Below, in pieces: positions 16,694 through 27,900 of a stretch of 61,170 bases of DNA. Below the pieces are notes generated by a model. It did no database searches. It was given only the letters and a program-made list of their open reading frames with translations, and was not told the origin of the DNA. Made by a program: the position numbers and the translations under genes. The stretch's first letter is position 1, and every line of letters starts with the position of its first letter. The stretch is from NCBI GenBank assembly GCA_963618495.1, contig CAVESF010000011.1, positions 1 to 61,170 on the forward strand. Reading direction: 5' to 3'. This DNA comes from Apopatosoma sp963618495. Lineage in GTDB: Bacteria > Bacillota > Clostridia > Oscillospirales > CAG-272.

Positions 16694-16711
16694 TTTTTCT
16701 TCCTTTCCGTT

Positions 16712-17173
16712 TTATACGAGGTTGTATCCCTCGAGCATTTTTTCTATGCGGTCATTCAGGACTGATATGCTGTTGCTGAGAGCGCATATCTCCGCTCTTA
16801 TTTCTTCGTTTTCGGTCTTAAGCTCGCTTACGCGCTCCGGCAGGTTCATGTCGTTCGGAGCGAGCAGTATGTCCCCTCCGCAAGGCGTGGCGACAAGCCC
16901 CTCGCATTTCCATATTTTCGGTCTTGCACTGCCGTCAAGCACGGCAAGCGTCACCTTTATTTCCCCGACAAGACGGCTTGCCGGAATGGCACATGTGCCT
17001 GCGCTTATCGGACGGTATGTCTCTTTGCCGTCTATTTCAAGTATGGCGGTCGTCACATCATCCGGCGCGTTTTTGAATCTTATGTACACCTCTTCGCCTG
17101 TCGGCACGATAGCCGGCTGCCGTGATATAATGACAGCCGTGCCGTTGCCGAACACTTTGTAATCGATTTTCAT
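16712..17173 (-). CDS. Late phage protein with C-terminal coiled coil
   Basis: A 153-aa protein: an N-terminal beta-rich domain (about 1-110, similar in style to small fibre-associated or BppU-like domains) and a C-terminal heptad region (about 113-150) that could trimerise. Starts with ATGA overlap to the upstream 88-aa gene and lies right after the fibre, so a fibre accessory or baseplate role is inferred. Confidence 0.65.
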   Translation of the reverse strand: MKIDYKVFGNGTAVIISRQPAIVPTGEEVYIRFKNAPDDVTTAILEIDGKETYRPISAGTCAIPASRLVGEIKVTLAVLDGSARPKIWKCEGLVATPCGGDILLAPNDMNLPERVSELKTENEEIRAEICALSNSISVLNDRIEKMLEGYNLV

Positions 17174-17436
17174 ATTGCCTCCTCTGTTCCGTTATGGAAA
17201 TTTTCTTCCGTCTCTTCGTTTTCCTCTGATTCGGCGGGAATAATCTCATCTGTCGCTTCATAGGTGAAATTGCAGGGAACAACATCAACGGCATCGTTAT
17301 ATATGATCCCCGTTTGAGTCTGTCTTATCTTGTAGGTAGCGGTTTCGAACTCCTCGGAGCCGTCGTCCGCTTCAATCTCATTTGCCCAGTGACGGATGAG
17401 CTTGTCGCCTATCGGTTTTTCGTGTAAATACACCAT
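17170..17436 (-). CDS. Small acidic late phage protein
   Basis: An 88-aa acidic protein with no known motif, between the fibre gene and a coiled-coil protein. Similar small genes often encode fibre-assembly factors, but nothing here proves it. The ATG at 17436 has GAAAGGAAAG upstream. Confidence 0.6.
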   Translation of the reverse strand: MVYLHEKPIGDKLIRHWANEIEADDGSEEFETATYKIRQTQTGIIYNDAVDVVPCNFTYEATDEIIPAESEENEETEENFHNGTEEAI

Positions 17437-17492
17437 GATACTTTCCTTTCTTTGATAAAACCGATTGACCTGTACATCGGGAGGTATGATTA

Positions 17493-20400
17493 TTAAGATG
17501 CAGGCAATGTGCTTTGTCCGACTATTTTGTCCGCATACTGTGACCAGTTCGTTGCCTCTTTATAGGCGTCAATCAGCGAATCCGGCACATAAATTATTGT
17601 TTTATCTGAACCGCTAAAGACGCCGCTGTTCATTAAAGGTTGCGGGGCAGTGTCTTCTTCCGCGCCGATGATAAATGTGGTAAGGGCTTGGCAGACACCG
17701 AACATACTGTCCATGTTGGTAACATTGCTTGTGTTGAAGCTTCTTACGTCGAGCGTGGTAAGGGTTTTGCAGAAGACGAACATTCTGCTCATATTGGTAA
17801 CGTTGCTTGTGTTGAAGTTGCTTACGTCGAGCGTGGTAAGGGATTGGCAGTCGCAGAACATTTGATACATATTGGTAACGTTGCTCGTGTTGAAGCTACT
17901 TAGGTCGAGCGTGGTAAGGGTTTTGCAGGAGGAGAACATGTTGGTCATATCGGTAACGTTGCTCGTGTTGAAGCTTCTTACGTCGAGCGAAGTCAGAGCT
18001 GTACAGTAGTAGAACATACTGCTCATATCGGTAACGTTACTCGTATCGAAGCTACTTAGGTCGAGCGCGGTAAGGGATTGGCAGCCGCCGCTATACGAAC
18101 CGAACATACTGCTCATATCGGTAACCTTACTCGTGTTGAAGTTGCTTACGTCGAGCGTGGTAAGGGATTGGCAGACACCGAACATTCCACCCATATTGGT
18201 AACCTTGCTCGTGTTGAAGTTGCTTACGTCGAGCGTGGTAAGGGTTTTGCAGGAGGAGAACATGTTGGTCATATCGGTAACGTTGCTCGTGTTGAAGCTT
18301 CTTACGTCGAGCGAAGTCAGAGCTGTACAGTAGTAGAACATACTGCTCATATCGGTAACGTTACTCGTATCGAAGCTACTTAGGTCGAGCGCGGTAAGGG
18401 ATTGGCAGCCGTGGAACATATTGTTCATATTAGTAACCTTGCTCGTGTCGAAGTGGCTCACGTCGAGTGTGGTAAGGGCTCGGCAGTTGTAGAACATGTA
18501 ACTCATATTCGTAACCTTGCTCGTGTCGAAGTTGCTTACGTCGAGCGTGGTCAGGGATGGGCAGTAGTAGAACATTTGACCCATATTGGTAACGTTACTC
18601 GTGCTGAAGCTACTTAGGTCGAGCGTGGTAAGGGATGGGCAGTAGTAGAACATTTGACCCATATTGGTAACATTGCTCGTGTCGAAGTTACTTAGGTTAA
18701 GTGATGTTAATGCTTTGCAGTAGATGAACATGCCTCTCATATCGGTAACATTGCTCGTATCGAAGCTGCTTACATCGAGCGTGGTAAGAGCATAGCAATT
18801 ACTGAACATGCTTCCCATATTGCTGTCGCACTCTATTAGCTCCGATAAGCTTCCGTCCCATGTGATGACAACTTCGTTTCCCGTTCTGTATGCTGTCGCC
18901 AAGCCTTTTCTGTCGAATGAAGCGTCCCATGTCGAGTCATACGCGGCAGGCGTATAGTCCGGAGTGAATATCAGACTGGTAATTGTTGTCTTGTCCGTGC
19001 TGCCGTGCCAGTTCGTGCCGATTTTCGGAGCGAGCAGGCTCTTGTATTTCGCTGTATATGTGGCGTCGCCCGTTACTGCAGATATCTCCGGCGTCCATCC
19101 GATCCATTCCCAGTCGGCAGCCGTGCCGCTGTGCTGTGGAGTCGGGCCGTTGTATGCAGGAGTCGCACCGTAGTCCAGCGTGCCGGTCTGCAGCTGTGCC
19201 GAGTTCTCGTTTATAAACGTTATTGTGTACTGCCTTATCGCGCTCGTGAACGTTGCGGTCGTGTCCGTAGGCTCCGTTATATCGGTCAGTTCTCCCGTCC
19301 AGCCGTAGAAGGTATAATTATACTGCGCACTTGACGGCTTGGTCGGTGTTTCTCCCGTATAAGAAGCCTGCTCTCCGCGCTTCGTATAGCTTGTATAAAG
19401 CAATGTGCCGTCATAGTTGTAGAAGCGGACGCGGTAAGCTTCCGTATAAACCGCCGTGACTATCTGCGTTGAGTGTATGTCTGTCGGAAGCGAAGACCAG
19501 CCGGTATATGCATAGCGGACCTCGTCTGTTCCGTGCCTCGTCGGTTCCGAGCCGGAAATCACGGGATCTGTTGCTCTTCCGCCCTCGGCGACAATCTGCG
19601 TGTAAAGCAGGGTTGCGTCGTAATTGATGAATCTGATAACGTACTGAGGCACGCCGTTGACGACAACCGTAAGCTGCGGGTAGTTTGCCGCTATTTCACT
19701 CAGCAGCTCTGCGGAAATGGCGCTTATGTAAACTCTGCCCGTCACGACGGCGGCGGTCGTATTGCTTCCGTTTGCGTCGATACCCTGACATGTATTGAGC
19801 TTTGTAATCGTTGCCTGCAGGCTTTCTTCGCTTGTCGCCGTCCATTCCGCACCGATGAGGCGGATGCGACTGCCGCTTTTACAGCCGCCGATAATCTCCT
19901 CTATCGGAATGTTCGGAGTGTTCTCGATGCGCAAAGTGGTAATATTTGCGTAGCTTGGCATTGTCAGAGCGGCAAACTGCTTTTGATTGAGAATTGTCAG
20001 GTTTGCCATCGTCGCCGGAAGTGTAAGGCTCTTAAGGTGTCCGCCGTTAGGCAATGTCAGACCGCCGATTGCCGTTCCGCCGGCTTTGACGGTCTCAAGG
20101 GAAATACAGCCGGAGAGGTCAATCGTCTGCGACATGTTTGTGCAGTTGGTGATATCAAGCTCCGTGAGCAGCTCGTTGTTGCCGACAGTAAGCGATGTCA
20201 GATGCGTGTTTGCGTATCCCTGTGCGTCACTGCCGAGCTTTATGCTCTGCAGTTTCGTAGCGCTTGAAAAGTCCGTCGTGCCGGCATTCAGCCCGCTCAG
20301 ATCTCCGAGAGAAGCGATACGGTCCGCCGAGTATATACGCACGACCGTATCAGTTCCTTCCGCCCAAGGGTCAGGGCTTGGGTCGCTCAAAGCAATCGGT

Positions 20401-23400
20401 ATGTTTCTTGTGGCACGCTGTTTTGCGATACGCCCGTTGCCGAATTCCACTTTCGCATATATATGACTGTAAGGAGTTATTGTGATGCTGTCTTTGGCAA
20501 ATGCACGCATCTGAATGTAATTGTTTGCGTCGCCCGCTTCGTATTTGCTGTCGCGGTATCTGAAGCCGTTGTAGAGCCACCAGTCGCGCTGGCTTGATTT
20601 GGAACCCTGCAGCATGGCTAAATTGTCTGTGCCGGCAGACAAGTACGGATTCAGATATTTTATAAAGGCGTCCTCGTTCCACAAGGCTATGGGCCATGTG
20701 TTCTGATGATTTTCGAAAATATCGCGGACATATGAATAGCAGAATTTAGGATTGCTCCTTAAGGTTTTGTAGGTCGATTTCAGCTCCGAGGCGAACGCGT
20801 CGCGGACATTGTTCCAGAGGATGGATTCCTGCCCGTTGAATACAACGCCGCCGGCATATTTGTCTGTGTCCTCGAGGTTATAGTCGAAAACAAGCTCGCC
20901 CTCATTGTTTATTCCGAGAGCCGTATCGTAGTCGTAGGGTAAGAATCCCCAGTGAACGCCGTCGTATGTTGTCAGAAACATGTTCTTTGCTCTCGAGTCA
21001 ACCATCAAAAATACTTCCGTAAAGAGATAGTAGAATATAGCCGAGGACTTCACAAAGTAATCTTCGAATTCCGCTTTGAATTTTGCCAGTCTGTATTCGG
21101 CAGTGTCGCTTGTGTATGCAACGCCGTCATAAGTAACGGTTTCGGAAAGAGCGTTGCCGGTCGCCGCGTCTCTGCGGGTTGACGCCACCCAGCTTACAAC
21201 TCGTCTTAACCTTGTAAGGTCGGAATAAGCGGGCTTTGTATCGGGATAACGGGCTTCGAATGCATTTCCCCAGTTTGACATGTCGCTTGTTTTAAACAGG
21301 CAAAGGTCAACCGCGTTGTCGAGAAATTCCCATGATTCCGCATCTGGGTAAGCGTCGGTGAATCCGAATGCTTTGGGATTGCCTTTGTCCCAGTTCATGT
21401 TATACTTGCCGATGAATGACACGTCGCCCGTCTCCGAATTTCTCCAGAAAACGGCTATGGGTCTTCCGGCGATCCCCTGCCTCGTCCCCGAATCCTCTTC
21501 CTCGGCAGGCGTCTTCCAAGTGCAGGTGTCATTGTATAAATCGACAAGCTTCACATTGTTTGCGCCTTCGCTTGAAGCATAATCCGCTTTCAGGCAAATA
21601 GTCTTGATGGGCGCTATGCCGGATTTCAATCTGTAGCCTTCGGTGGTTTCCGTCCCGTTGACAATAAGCTGTCCGCCGTTTTTAAGCAGTTTGACCTTCA
21701 TGTTTTTAACAGGATAACCCGCCGATGACGTACCCTGCACGGCAAGCGAAACATTTGTTGCCTGAAAAGATTTTGTCGGATCCTGTCTGTCGGTAAATGT
21801 TACGGTTGCTCCGATAATGTCGTCTGCGCTCTTGTCTACGGGAAGAGATGCGGATTCGATAAGCATAACAGGCACAAACGAAGGCAGCTTGTCAAGTCTG
21901 ATTGTTTCATCTGTTCCCATAATGTCATTATCGGCATAAGCGGTTTTTCTTTCCCCGAGAGTCGGTCTGTCAACAATATAGTTGTCAAGCTGCTCTCTTT
22001 GTGTCAAAGCCTTTTTGTAGCAGCGCAGTCTGTATAAATCCAGTCCGCAGGAAGTCGCGCCGAGCGTTATGACTTCTGGAATCTGCTGTGCGAAGTTGTC
22101 ATCGCCGGAATATTGCGTGACATTACACATAATTCCGTTTACATAGATATATATAAACCTGTTTTGATTCTTCTGCTCCACGCAGAACGCAATACGGACC
22201 TTTGAATCTTCTTTGAACTGCATTGCTACACCTGACTGCTCCGACTTCAGACGGGCGTTCTGACTCTTTATTTCAAAGCCTCTGCCGCCATTGAAGCAGT
22301 CCAGAATGACAGTATCGTAGTCCCGTACATTGTGAGTGGCAAATTCCGCCTCTATGGTATAGCCGGTCTCGCGGATATCCGACTCGAAAGGCTTTATAGA
22401 CATAGTCATGCTGTCGCCCGGAATAAAGCGCAGAATCGGAGCGTTGTCGTCATCCATCAGCCATCCGTCCGCTTCGTTCCAGCCAAATCCGCTGAAGGTG
22501 CCGCTGTGAGCCCCGTAAGACCATGCGGCAGGATTGCTTTCACCGTTGCTGCGCCCGCTCGGGTCAAATTCAAGCTCGAGACTGTCTGTTACTTTCGCCA
22601 CAGGCAGAACATATTCCGCTATTTCAAGCGTTTTGCTTGCCGAAACCGTGCCGCTTTCGATTTTAAATACAGTATTACCGGCAGGGTAATCGTCAACAAG
22701 CCATGTGTGCTTGGTTCTGTCAACGGTAATGGATGTTCTGCTGTATTCCTCTCCGCTTTCATCCGTTACAACCAGCGCGATACCCGTTTCTTCACTCAGC
22801 GGACTATATGCCATGTAATCAAATGCGAGCGCTTCTCCCTGTGTGGCGGAATCGCTGTCTGACTTCAGGAGAATTGCCGGATTGACAGTCGTGGAGCTTT
22901 TCCAGATCATTCCCCGATTGAGTTCATTGCTTCTTATCGTCTCCCCCTGAAGCGTGGTCTCGGCATAAACGGTAAGGTAATGTGCTCCGTCCGTTTGAAC
23001 CGGAATATTGTATGTTCTTGCGCGTCCGGAAGTGGTTATAGTCTCTGTTCCTGTTTCCTCTCCGTCAATCAGCAGGTGTACTGTTTTCGTGCCGTCGCCC
23101 GTAACGGTGTAGTTGAAGCCGACGCCGTCCTCGTATATTCCGAAGTCGTCGAGGGTTGTCGTGATTTTCAGTGAAACGACATTCACCGTGTATGCCAGCG
23201 TCCGTGAAGATCCGTCGCTGTTTGATACCTTGATTTTTATGTTATTTGCGCCGACAGACAGATAGTCCCTGACGTTGACGGCGTTGTTGCCCTGCGGCAC
23301 CGATATTGTTTTAATATTGATGCCGTTTATTATAATGCTGCCGATTCCCGCACCGTCCGCATATCCTTCGAAGTCAACGCTTGTGTATGAAAACTCAATC

Positions 23401-24911
23401 AGAGCGTCATTGCTTGGCGAAACATTCAGAATGCGGCCGGAGAGTAAGTTTGTCAATGTTATGGTATATGTGGTGCTGCTTCCGCCACCGCTTCCTCCGC
23501 CTCCCGAGAACGGACCGAGAGGACCCGCTATAACCTCGTCGCCGGATGTCAGATAGAGATAGCTTCCTTCGACAAAAGCTCCGTCCGCCTTGCTTGAAGT
23601 CAGGAGATTTATCTTGCTTTGCGTCTCTTCCTTCAGCTCGTCGATTTCTTTTGTCGGCGTCACTCCGTTCATTACGTAAAAATCGCATGCGCCGTCCTTG
23701 TCGGTGATTGTTACCTTCGTGCCGCCCGTTATAGCCTGTGCTTCCACCGTCGGTGATATCGCTTCCGGAATATCCTGCTTCTTTGCATATACGGAAGATA
23801 TCTGATTGCCGTTTTCGTCATATGTTGCAATGATATCGCTTTCGTCTATTCTGTAAACTCTGCCGTTCTTGTCTTTTCCGACAGCAGGTACATGCGTGCT
23901 TGCCGGCAGCGCTCCCACTTCCGCCGCCGTATATTTCGGCTTCGTGCCGCCCAGCTGCTCGTATGTCACGCTGTGCGGGTTGTCCCGTGCCGCTGTGTGC
24001 GTATTGTACGAAAGCACCAGCGCCGCCGTGATGCCGGAGGAAATTGCCGACCACTGCGCCGCGGTAAAAGACGAATTGTTCAGCCGGAATTCCTTGCTCC
24101 ATGATACGGAGCCGCCCGTCACCGTTGCTTTGTAGCGGTCATAGAATGTATTTCCGTCGCTGTCCCTGCCTGTCACATATGCATAGTCAAGATTCGTTAC
24201 AGCTCCCGTGTACGCATTGAGCGCGGAAACGGATGTAAAAGGCTGTCCGTTGTCGCTTATATAGGCGGCTGTCTGCGTGGCTATCGACGAGTTGACAAAA
24301 TCCTTGTCGGCAAGCTGATTTCCGGCGTCCGCCTGCGTCGGTATCTTGCCCTCGATCGCCTCCGTGCGCGTCCGGATGTCGGTGTCGTCGTAGACCGTAT
24401 CCGTGTATTCCGGATTTGCGGGTATGGCGTCAACCTTTGCCTTTGCCTCGTCGGTGTAGTCGTTTGTCGAAAATCCCTTTCCGGCGGATTCGGTTTTCAG
24501 CTTCTCCGCCGCCTTTATCAGTTCATCGCTTGCCGCATCCATTCTGTTCAGCTTCGCCTGCAGAGGGATTTTTTCCTCGTTTGCCGCGCTCGTGCGCACT
24601 TCCAGTACATCGGCGGCGATATCGCCGCTTGCAAAGGCGGAAATAAAATCGCTGAGATACTTTATATTTGCCTCGTCAAGAGGTATGCGTATGTGCTCCG
24701 CCGCGTCGGTGCTGCCGAGCGTGGTTATTATCGCATTGATGCGCCCCGCAAGCAGAGTCGCGAGGCGGTCAAACCATGCCTTGAGCTGTGCCGGCGTCAG
24801 CCCGCCGACGCCGTATTGCGCGGGCTTGTTCGGTCTGCCTGCGAGCGCCTGCACGCCGTTTGCCTTTATTTCAGCCGCGCTTATCGGTTTAAAATCGTTG
24901 TTTTCGCTCAT
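17493..24911 (-). CDS. Giant tail fibre/adhesin with CotH-like, InlB and BspA repeats
   Basis: 2472 aa. Domain reading: 1-465 virion-anchoring part; Gly/Ser hinge at about 470-480; Ig-like domains to about 780; a LamG/concanavalin-like jelly roll at about 785-985; a CotH-kinase-like region at about 1015-1480 with DSRAKN and PYDYDTALG resembling the DR-x-x-x-N and D-x-D-x-x-G metal/ATP motifs; a leucine-rich stretch at about 1500-1700; three InlB B-type repeats at about 1755-1960; fifteen 26-residue BspA/DUF285 repeats at about 2040-2425; a short C-terminal cap. Such repeats occur in adhesins, so host-surface recognition is inferred. SD AGGAG. Repeat DNA is nearly identical, pointing to recent expansion. 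Confidence 0.82.
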   Translation of the reverse strand: MSENNDFKPISAAEIKANGVQALAGRPNKPAQYGVGGLTPAQLKAWFDRLATLLAGRINAIITTLGSTDAAEHIRIPLDEANIKYLSDFISAFASGDIAADVLEVRTSAANEEKIPLQAKLNRMDAASDELIKAAEKLKTESAGKGFSTNDYTDEAKAKVDAIPANPEYTDTVYDDTDIRTRTEAIEGKIPTQADAGNQLADKDFVNSSIATQTAAYISDNGQPFTSVSALNAYTGAVTNLDYAYVTGRDSDGNTFYDRYKATVTGGSVSWSKEFRLNNSSFTAAQWSAISSGITAALVLSYNTHTAARDNPHSVTYEQLGGTKPKYTAAEVGALPASTHVPAVGKDKNGRVYRIDESDIIATYDENGNQISSVYAKKQDIPEAISPTVEAQAITGGTKVTITDKDGACDFYVMNGVTPTKEIDELKEETQSKINLLTSSKADGAFVEGSYLYLTSGDEVIAGPLGPFSGGGGSGGGSSTTYTITLTNLLSGRILNVSPSNDALIEFSYTSVDFEGYADGAGIGSIIINGINIKTISVPQGNNAVNVRDYLSVGANNIKIKVSNSDGSSRTLAYTVNVVSLKITTTLDDFGIYEDGVGFNYTVTGDGTKTVHLLIDGEETGTETITTSGRARTYNIPVQTDGAHYLTVYAETTLQGETIRSNELNRGMIWKSSTTVNPAILLKSDSDSATQGEALAFDYMAYSPLSEETGIALVVTDESGEEYSRTSITVDRTKHTWLVDDYPAGNTVFKIESGTVSASKTLEIAEYVLPVAKVTDSLELEFDPSGRSNGESNPAAWSYGAHSGTFSGFGWNEADGWLMDDDNAPILRFIPGDSMTMSIKPFESDIRETGYTIEAEFATHNVRDYDTVILDCFNGGRGFEIKSQNARLKSEQSGVAMQFKEDSKVRIAFCVEQKNQNRFIYIYVNGIMCNVTQYSGDDNFAQQIPEVITLGATSCGLDLYRLRCYKKALTQREQLDNYIVDRPTLGERKTAYADNDIMGTDETIRLDKLPSFVPVMLIESASLPVDKSADDIIGATVTFTDRQDPTKSFQATNVSLAVQGTSSAGYPVKNMKVKLLKNGGQLIVNGTETTEGYRLKSGIAPIKTICLKADYASSEGANNVKLVDLYNDTCTWKTPAEEEDSGTRQGIAGRPIAVFWRNSETGDVSFIGKYNMNWDKGNPKAFGFTDAYPDAESWEFLDNAVDLCLFKTSDMSNWGNAFEARYPDTKPAYSDLTRLRRVVSWVASTRRDAATGNALSETVTYDGVAYTSDTAEYRLAKFKAEFEDYFVKSSAIFYYLFTEVFLMVDSRAKNMFLTTYDGVHWGFLPYDYDTALGINNEGELVFDYNLEDTDKYAGGVVFNGQESILWNNVRDAFASELKSTYKTLRSNPKFCYSYVRDIFENHQNTWPIALWNEDAFIKYLNPYLSAGTDNLAMLQGSKSSQRDWWLYNGFRYRDSKYEAGDANNYIQMRAFAKDSITITPYSHIYAKVEFGNGRIAKQRATRNIPIALSDPSPDPWAEGTDTVVRIYSADRIASLGDLSGLNAGTTDFSSATKLQSIKLGSDAQGYANTHLTSLTVGNNELLTELDITNCTNMSQTIDLSGCISLETVKAGGTAIGGLTLPNGGHLKSLTLPATMANLTILNQKQFAALTMPSYANITTLRIENTPNIPIEEIIGGCKSGSRIRLIGAEWTATSEESLQATITKLNTCQGIDANGSNTTAAVVTGRVYISAISAELLSEIAANYPQLTVVVNGVPQYVIRFINYDATLLYTQIVAEGGRATDPVISGSEPTRHGTDEVRYAYTGWSSLPTDIHSTQIVTAVYTEAYRVRFYNYDGTLLYTSYTKRGEQASYTGETPTKPSSAQYNYTFYGWTGELTDITEPTDTTATFTSAIRQYTITFINENSAQLQTGTLDYGATPAYNGPTPQHSGTAADWEWIGWTPEISAVTGDATYTAKYKSLLAPKIGTNWHGSTDKTTITSLIFTPDYTPAAYDSTWDASFDRKGLATAYRTGNEVVITWDGSLSELIECDSNMGSMFSNCYALTTLDVSSFDTSNVTDMRGMFIYCKALTSLNLSNFDTSNVTNMGQMFYYCPSLTTLDLSSFSTSNVTNMGQMFYYCPSLTTLDVSNFDTSKVTNMSYMFYNCRALTTLDVSHFDTSKVTNMNNMFHGCQSLTALDLSSFDTSNVTDMSSMFYYCTALTSLDVRSFNTSNVTDMTNMFSSCKTLTTLDVSNFNTSKVTNMGGMFGVCQSLTTLDVSNFNTSKVTDMSSMFGSYSGGCQSLTALDLSSFDTSNVTDMSSMFYYCTALTSLDVRSFNTSNVTDMTNMFSSCKTLTTLDLSSFNTSNVTNMYQMFCDCQSLTTLDVSNFNTSNVTNMSRMFVFCKTLTTLDVRSFNTSNVTNMDSMFGVCQALTTFIIGAEEDTAPQPLMNSGVFSGSDKTIIYVPDSLIDAYKEATNWSQYADKIVGQSTLPAS
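17640..18810. repeat. 78-bp BspA-type tandem repeats
   Basis: Fifteen 26-codon repeats. A larger block, 17904-18087, recurs at 18228-18411 (offset 324 bp) essentially unchanged, showing a recent multi-unit duplication; one repeat carries a 4-codon insertion. Confidence 0.88.
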
Positions 24912-24920
24912 TTCTTTCTC

Positions 24921-27900
24921 CTATTCCTTGTATCTTCCCGCCACGGTGTAGCGGTATGAAATGTAGTAAAGGGAAAACGGCTTGCAATATTCGTCGGAAT
25001 AAATGTAATATTGCTTTTCCACCCATTTTTTCTCCTTTTCCTTTACGCTGTAGAGGCTCTTGTCCATCGTCTCAAATGTGAAATCCGAAAAATCCATGTC
25101 GTCAAAGGCAAACCGTGCGCTGTTTATCCTCGCTATCTGATTGTACGGCTTTTTGTTTGTGCGTACCTTGACCTTCGCGGCAGAACGCGCCATTGCCTTT
25201 GTCTTGATAACAGTGGATTTCTTTACCGTGTTTTTCGTCAGATGCGGAATGTCGCAGCAGTCCATCTTCGTGGCGCATCCGCATAATATCGTGCGTCCGT
25301 CAAAGCTGTAATATTTCGGCGCTATCTCGCCGTCCTCGTCCCGTTTGTCAAAGTTGAACGAGCAGAGAACGCCGTTTTCCGTGCCGAAAAACAAATTGTC
25401 GCCGACAGCTTTCAGCACCGTCGCATTTTTCCTCTCTCCTCCTGTTCTGTTCCCGTGCGTTTCGCAGAGATAAACCGTGTAGGCGCTCGGATGAACTCCG
25501 CCTCCGATGCATTGAGGAGTGTCGTTTGAAATAACGGTGTCTGCGCGGAAATATACCTTGCTTCCGTCCTCGTCATAATAGTACATCAGGGCATTTTCGT
25601 ATATAAAGCAGCCGCCCGCTTCCTCCGAAACATTCACGGCAGAGCCGCATCTGTCCTCGTATTCGTGGAGAAGCCCGTTATATACCTTGTCGGCAATTTG
25701 CAGATCTATCGGCATTTCCGGCTCGCCATCCGTACCGCACATCGGACATACCGCAAAATATACCTGCTTTCCCGCAAGCTCCCCGAGAGTGGAGGAATAA
25801 ATGTATTCTGTCTCCTGCCCCTCGTATACGGCGATATCCTCGAGGTAGTACCACTCATACTGCATATTGCCGCTGCCGTCGCTTGTGTATCTCTGCCTGC
25901 TGTCCGCCATGAAGATTTTTCCGTCGCAGAGCAGACAGAGATATCCGTTCCATACCTCAAGCGAAGCTTTTGCAAGGTCGAGATTTGTCAGCTTCGCGTC
26001 CACGAGGCTTGACCTGTGCTCCAGTGCCCGCTCATAGCGTACAGAGAGCTGTCCGATAGCCTCAAGCCCCAGCTTCGAGACAAATACCGGGTCGTCGAGG
26101 AAATTCACGCAGGCGCCGAGACAGCCGACGCCGTTCAGCCCCTTTGTCGACGGATATGTTTTCGGGAGCAGGTTTTCGCCCGTTTCCGTCGGCGTGTGAT
26201 AATATACCGCGCCGTCCTGCCTGTCGTCGTTTTTGAGTACCATCAGCGCGTCCGCAAGCGGTATCATCCCCGTTACGGGAGAAAACCCCACACCGTCCTG
26301 AATGTAGTTCAGCTCGCCGAAGTATGTCGGGTCACTGTAGCCCGTGCTGTTTATGCCGGACCAGAAAATGTGATTCGGATATCTCGGATTCCCCGAGAGA
26401 AAAACGCGGTTGTCGTATACGGTGGCTATGGTGCATCCCGATATCACCGTGAGTGCGCCTGTGCCGGCGTCGGCATTTTCCATTCCCGAAACCTTTTCCG
26501 TTTTCTTTCGCATCGTCACCTCCACTTCCGAGGAGGCGGCGGGTGCTGTCGTAAATGTGATACTGCCGGCAAGGATGTCGGTATCATATCCGTAGCTTCC
26601 GGTCGTATCGAGCTTTGCGGTGGCTTTTTCCCCGTTTACCCGCACCTCGGCGATATCGTCAAGCATCCTGTAGTTGAGAATAAAGGTCTTTGTCGTCCCG
26701 TCTCCGATAAAGGTCTGCCTGAAAAACGGAGAAAGCAGATTTCTCGCCTCGTATTCCGTGCCGGCGTCGGCATTGTCTCCCGCCGGTATCGTATTTATGT
26801 ATGCCGTCGGTATGTATGCCGCAGAAAGCGCGTTTCCGAGCTTTTCTCCGTCATATATGAGATAATTCTTTCCGTCGAGAATGTAAAGCCTGTTTGCACA
26901 GATGAACGATACGCTTTTTTCCTCATTCATTCCGGTAAAGGTATAGAGTGACGGAGGACGGCACGGAAGATACAGTACTTTCAGCTCCTTGCCGGAAAAG
27001 TACGAATCGGCAGGACATGAGAATATCCGCGTTGCCGTGCTGTAGGCATATTTTTCCGTGGGAACAAGCGTGCTTCCCATGTAGAAAAGCGGCGTGCCGC
27101 TCACCGTTTCCGGCAGCTTCACCTCGTACCGCCTCGTAACGGCGCCCGAGGGCATCGCCTTCTCGGCAGGAACTTCTTTTGAGAGGTCGAGAATGCCGCT
27201 CTGGTATCTCCTGTATGTGAAGGTCACAGTATAGACGCTGATTTCGCTGTTTGCGCCGCTTTCGCCTGCGGAAACTGCCGTCAGCATCAGCGCTTCCTCC
27301 GGCTCGGTGTCTCTGAAATCGAGCGTCAGCGTCCTGCTTCCGAAATCCCAGCTCCACTTCAGCGGCGGATAATCGCCGGCAGGGTCGGGAGTCACCGTCA
27401 GAGAGGTTATTTCCCATGCGTCGGCAAGAGAGGATACCTGCAGAGGCGTGTACGTCTGCGCAAAAGCGGTGTCCGGCGTCATGGTAAACGATGCCGTGAG
27501 CGTCGGTATCGGCAATATTTCCGTGTCGCTGTCCTCGGGCGTCAGCTCCTTTGCCGACGGGTCCGTTTTGCATTCGATAAAAAGCCTGTCCGGCTCGTCG
27601 TCCGCATAATATGACAGGCGCAACTTGTGCGTACCCGCATTATAGTAATATGTCCCTGCCGTTCTGAGACTTTCCGCAAGCGACTTTTCGAGGATCTCTC
27701 CTGCGGGAGCGGTGCATTTCGTCACCTCGGCAATATAGCTTCCGAGCGTTATGTAAACGCTCGTGACACCGTTTTCCGTGCCGATTGCTTCCGTGTTTTC
27801 CGCCGTCGGCACGAGCGTGTCCTCTGCCGTTATTCCGATGTCGTGACCGCCGCTGTCCCACTCGTAAAGCTTATTTCCCGCATGGATAAGCACATTGTCG

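Noticed and set aside
17640..18617. Plus-strand ORFs over the BspA repeats (e.g. 18078-18383)
   Set aside because: They are reverse-strand shadows of the 78-bp repeats, with repetitive valine/glutamate patterns and no ribosome binding sites.
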